From: Acholoe squamosa
Taxonomy: Eukaryota; Annelida; Polychaeta; Phyllodocida; Polynoidae
Direction: 5' to 3'
Assembly: GCA_949317995.1 (NCBI GenBank)
Contig: OX439048.1
Location: 22,201,495-22,265,494, forward strand
Length of the DNA: 64,000 bases
A model generated the notes under the pieces. The model saw only the letters and a list, made by a program, of their open reading frames with translations, had not been told where the DNA came from and made no database searches. The position numbers and the translations under genes were made by a program. Positions within the stretch are counted from its first letter, which is position 1. Each line of letters opens with the position of its first letter. Positions 59,930 to 64,000 of this stretch are shown piece after piece.

Positions 59930-60590
59930 GTCAAAGATTGACTGTACCTGAATAGAACTTAAACCCTGTGGCACAACAGGGAAGAACGTGCCTCCGGGGG
60001 GGGGGGGGATTTTTAGTACTGGTTTTGGCCACCAGGGTGCAGAATATGGGTAAAACACTGACAAATATGCTAAAAAAAGCTTTAGCAATTTTGTATAAGG
60101 AATCCAGTGGTATGCTTAAAATCGTTCCATCTCCACTGAAAATGTTCCATTTTTGGAATGTTGGTTGCCATGGAAACATAGAAAATTGGTATATAAGGCA
60201 ATTTCTGGTTGCCATGGAAACCACTCCCCTATTCTAATTGGGAATTTTTGCCACAAACTCATTTTTAAATTCCTTAAGGAACCCAGAACCGAAAACAGAA
60301 CTCAAAAATTCCCTCTAGAACCAATTTTATGACAAAAACATCACATTTCTTTGGTTATTTTTCCACAAAACTGTATTTCTTTGCATTTTTAGTGTTTCTG
60401 ATATGATATAATGCATTTAGAGCTTATTTCCTATTTTCATTTGTACACACAAACCTATGCTTGACAAGCAATTACAGCAAAACTACCGGGGATATTTTAG
60501 CTCAAGATATCTCATTTTAAAGCCCATGACTTAAACCTTAAAAAGCCATTTCCTCCCAGGAGGCATGTTTTCCCTCACCTGGTCACAGTT
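59930..60590. repeat. Dispersed repeat with 'ggttgccatggaaac' core, copy 2
   Basis: Related to 33670-34215: two 'ttgccatggaaac' blocks, 'ggccaccagggtgc' and the end 'ggtcacagttatgaacataa'. It contains a G run at 59996-60008. Open frames at 59882-60237 are within this repeat and not genes. Confidence 0.55.
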
Positions 60591-60681
60591 ATGAACATAA
60601 CATGATGATTATATCAGTATGGATCTAGCCTATATTGTCTAGATAATAGGGTAGTGGTATACAACTGTAGTCATGAAGAGG

Positions 60682-60683
<2 letters not shown>

Positions 60684-60738
<55 letters not shown>
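60684..60738. repeat. (AT)n microsatellite
   Basis: About 27 uninterrupted AT dinucleotides. Confidence 0.98.
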
Positions 60739-60741
<3 letters not shown>

Positions 60742-61124
60742 ACGTATAAAAGTATAAAATGACTGTGATATATGCTAATCGGCTACAAAGATCCTGTATG
60801 TAGGCCTACATGTAGTTATTTCGGTTGATATTTCGTTTTATGAGGTTTTAGTTCATTTGAACCTTTATGAGAAGTATTATAATAATGTAAGTAAAATCAG
60901 AAATTAATTAAATCCGAGACAAATCCCTTTTGCCAAGGTAGTATACAAAGAGGGGAAATGTTACAACTATTATGATAAATGATTTAATATTGCCATAAAA
61001 AAAGAGATCAGATTTGCTTCTCTACTATTCCTCGATAAATAATTGATTGTGGTTGAAAAAAAAATGCCTTTCCCTTATTGTACATCAAGTACACATCCAA
61101 ACACATGACTTTGCACCGTCAGTA

Positions 61125-61705
61125 GATGGGCCGCTACATGGGTAAAAGTCGACACGGTGACACAGGGGTTTTTCAAAATCGACACATGCGATATGGCACT
61201 TTTAGAGATCGATGGAGTGTGTTTACTTTCAGTTCTGTTTATATCTATACCAGTCCTGCCATTGAGATGTTTGTTGATGTAAATATCAACGCTGCAGTCT
61301 AACAACAACTCACCATAAATTGCAGGGTCTTGAAAATCAAACCTGTTAGATATTGAACTGCAGAGACTTTTCAGTGGGAAACTCTGCGATATTTACTTTA
61401 CAGCAACTAGATTTAGTACACAAAAACATGTTTTGACATCCAAAACGTGCCTGAGATTGGACACAAAGCCGTCCCCACATAAACAAAGAGCTCTCTCAGT
61501 CTTCTATTTACACCCTGAAATGATAACAAATACAACTTTATTATCTGTATTTGTGTCTACTTTTCTGAGAATAGCTCCAATTCTCAACAAAAATCGCAGT
61601 GGAGCTTCACCTTTTAATGCATTGGATAAAAATTGACACGGCGACACGGCCCTGTTTGTAATTTCCAGCACTGCAACACGCACGTTTTTCCGGTGACCCA
61701 TGTAG
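61125..61705. mobile_element. Nested TIR elements, including GGCTCCACT family copy 3
   Basis: The outer ends 'gctacatgggtaaaagtcga' and, inverted, 'ctacatgggtcaccggaaaa' suggest a TIR. Inside, about 61190-61612 aligns in order with 28108-28699 ('cagggtcttgaaaatcaaa', 'aacgtgcctgagatt', 'gagaatagctccaattctc', 'aatcgcagtggagc'). The inner element is decayed at its left end. Confidence 0.6.
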
Positions 61706-61974
61706 GAACATAGTAGATTTCTTATCTTCACCATAAATGTTTGTAGCCCTCTTCAATCCACGGCTCTATCCTCCATTGTTTCACACATATTACAGAATAG
61801 TGTATTTACACAGTAAATGTTGACAATAACCCATAAATGTTCACAAATATAAGTGACCGCTATCTGTACCCATTCAACCACTATCTGTGTAAATGAATGC
61901 TATCTGTAGAAATTTTTCCATAAACATCTTACGTCACATAAACAACATTGATACACATAAAGTAAGGGAGAATC

Positions 61975-63650
61975 TAATGTGTCTTTGTAGACCTAATAGG
62001 GTGAATGTAGCTTTGGCAAGAGCTAAACAGATTCAAAAAAAATATAAACAAAAGACTGGATGTTAAAAGAAAGAATGTAACTACAAACATTTTAAATAGG
62101 TTTAAAAAAGACCCTAGGCATTTTTGGAAAACCTTGAATGGAGTCTGGAAGGGTCAGAGTTATAAGCCTACAATTTATTTGAAAGATAACAATGGCAATG
62201 TTATTGAACAGCATCATACTGCAAATTTTGTAAATGACTATTATATAAATATTGGTGTGGAATTAGCAAGTCAAATGGCGAGCCTTGCATATACATGTAC
62301 AAGATGATTTAAGAATTAACAGTGTTATGAGTCTGAGGGAAGTAACTGCAAATCAATGTGTTAAAACTGTGAGATCTATAATGGGTCACAAAAGCTCCTG
62401 TATTGAAGATGTGCCATGTAGTATTATAAAATGTCTATTAAGCCATAAACCAAATCTATTACAAAGTTTGGTAAATAAGTCTATTAATACTGGATCACTA
62501 CCTGATGTCATGAAACTTGGCCAAAGCTGGTAATTTATCTGATGTATCTACTTGGAGACCCATAACTATGCCAAATGTGTTTGCTAAGTTAATAGAGAAG
62601 ATAATACACTCACAGTTAATGAATTATAGTATTGAAAATAATATTATTAGTAACAGGTAGTATGGCTTTATCCCAAATAGGTCGACAGTTGATGCCACTT
62701 TCAGGTTAATACAGTATTTGATTGAAGCAAGAAATAGAGGTGATTACTCTCTGGTATTATTTCTAGACTTACAGAAAGCATTTAATACTGTAAATTTGAA
62801 TATATTAATGAGTAAACTGCATAGTATTGGTTGTGATAATGACTGCTTAAAGTGGTTAAAAAGTTTTTTATATGATAGAAAACAAATCACCATAGCAATG
62901 ATATTAGGTCTAATGAAAAACTACTGGACTGTGGGGTAGCACAAGGAACGGTTTTGGTTCCATTGTTGTTCAATATCTACATAAATGACATAACCAGAGT
63001 ACTAAATAATTGTGAATTCTTTCTATATGCGGATGATGTAGCACTAGTGCTAAATGGTGGAGATACTGAGATTATGAGCAAGCTTATGCAGAGTGATGTT
63101 GTCAATATTGAGAAGATATACATGTAAATGATTTATTGACATTATGTAATGTTAAAACACTTGCATTAAGAAGAAAACAGGTGTTAGCTTGTATGATGTA
63201 TAATTACATACAGGTACTGGAGAATAGAATTGTCCCAGCAAGACCCCTCAGGGGTAATGACAAAATAAAAATTAAGGTAAACCGACCTAGAATTGAATTA
63301 TACTGAGCAAGTCCACTGTATAGAGGTAATATTATCTGGGATTATTTACCGGTACATGTACAGACCGAGGACAACATGCTAATGTTCAAGAAACACCTGT
63401 GTGAAATAATAATATGACCAGGGCGTTGAAGATTGGAGAGTAGAGTTATGTATGAATTATAATATGGATAGGACAAAACTTCATTATGTGACTGTTCATG
63501 GAAACCACTTTGTCAAACACTGAATGTAAACCGTATTGTACAATATATGCCATCACTGAATGTATCCTCTTTATATCGGCTGATGATTATAAAAGCTTCA
63601 GTATGTTAAGATATTAATAGCCAATAAACTTGTTTCAAACTCAAACTGAT
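61975..63650 (+). mobile_element. Non-LTR retrotransposon (LINE), 5'-truncated reverse transcriptase, inactive
   Basis: Readable in pieces across stops and frameshifts. RFKKDPRHFWKTL (about 62105), then linker, TWRPITMPNVFAKLIEKII (62550-62610), YGFIPNRSTVDA (62660-62697), LVLFLDLQKAFNTVN (62752-62796, catalytic Asp kept), VAQGTVLVPLLFNIYIND (62935-62990, usual GVPQGTVLGP altered), LYADDVALVL (63026-63055, catalytic YADD kept), SPLYRGNIIWDYL (63310-63350), and a tail 'ccaataaacttgtttcaaac'. The order is that of LINE ORF2. Clade (CR1, L2, Jockey or similar) cannot be fixed by eye. No endonuclease domain was seen. Confidence 0.88.
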
Positions 63651-64000
63651 ATTAGCTGTTTGGTGCACTGAATTTAATACAGATAGCGTTATTTTTACAC
63701 ATATAGCCGTTGGATGGCCAGCCTCTAACTGTAGTACTACAGATGGTGGGTCTTTACACATATAGTGATTGTACCAGGGGAAGAATTCATGATAACATCA
63801 TTTAAAAGATAGATTTAAATGATCCCTCTGTCATCTTTTCAATTTTACAATTTCTTTTAGTTTCATATAAAAAAAGAATCAATGGGTCATAGTAGCAGCT
63901 CCACATTAGGTTAATACACATAATTTTATATGTATTTTACCCAGTAAATCACTTTTGAAAAATTACCATCTGAAAACCATATTGGAACAGATACAGTAAG
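63651..64000. other. Window end, nothing recognised
   Basis: AT-rich. The words 'acagatagcg' and 'ttacacatatag' echo 'gctatctgt' and 'gtaaatg' words at 61850-61920 on the other side of the LINE, so the LINE may have inserted into an older repeat. Confidence 0.4.

Overview
This is eukaryotic, animal-type DNA: AT-rich, with genes split into many short exons by GT-AG introns and a dense load of small transposons. The gene content (thyroglobulin type-1 repeats, a C-type lectin joined to a PAN/Apple domain, SOUL heme-binding proteins, a rhodopsin-like GPCR) and the tRNA-derived SINEs and non-LTR elements suggest an invertebrate deuterostome. Amphioxus or a hemichordate/echinoderm would fit, but the sequence alone does not settle the species. 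I found no prokaryotic, organellar or viral genes. Nearly all long open frames in the window are shadows; the real proteins were assembled from exons by matching splice signals, reading phase and family motifs.

Layout. (1) 390-7330, minus: a complete 11-exon class A GPCR (474 aa inferred) with a signal peptide and a long ectodomain. (2) 9.7-11.6 kb: a 1.87-kb TIR element filled with two satellite-like arrays; an internally deleted 222-bp relative lies at 50.9 kb. (3) 11.9-12.6 kb, minus: the first two exons of a lectin paralogue, broken by one TGA. (4) 13.6-17.9 kb: a TIR element, a non-LTR fragment, a near-perfect foldback element and a tRNA-derived SINE. (5) 18776-21561, minus: an intact secreted C-type lectin with a PAN/Apple tail (229 aa). 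(6) 22-36.6 kb: no recognisable gene; foldback elements, MITEs and minisatellites, including a 2.3-kb palindrome at 23.1-25.4 kb. (7) 36721-45335, plus: a secreted protein of three thyroglobulin type-1 domains (236 aa), whose first intron hosts MITEs and a non-LTR fragment. (8) 47489-59493: three SOUL/HEBP-family genes, one minus and two plus, with matching exon structure. The divergent pair is separated by a 33-bp minisatellite array and a small TIR element. (9) 59.5-64 kb: more TIR elements, an AT microsatellite and a 5'-truncated, mutated non-LTR retrotransposon.

The genes do not form one pathway. The GPCR, lectin and thyroglobulin-domain protein are surface or secreted products; the SOUL proteins lack signal peptides and should be cytosolic. 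The most noteworthy points are a phase-compatible half-length extra exon in the minus SOUL gene, the lectin-PAN gene beside its broken paralogue, and the satellite-carrying TIR and foldback elements. I found no clear evidence for a wholly new molecular system.
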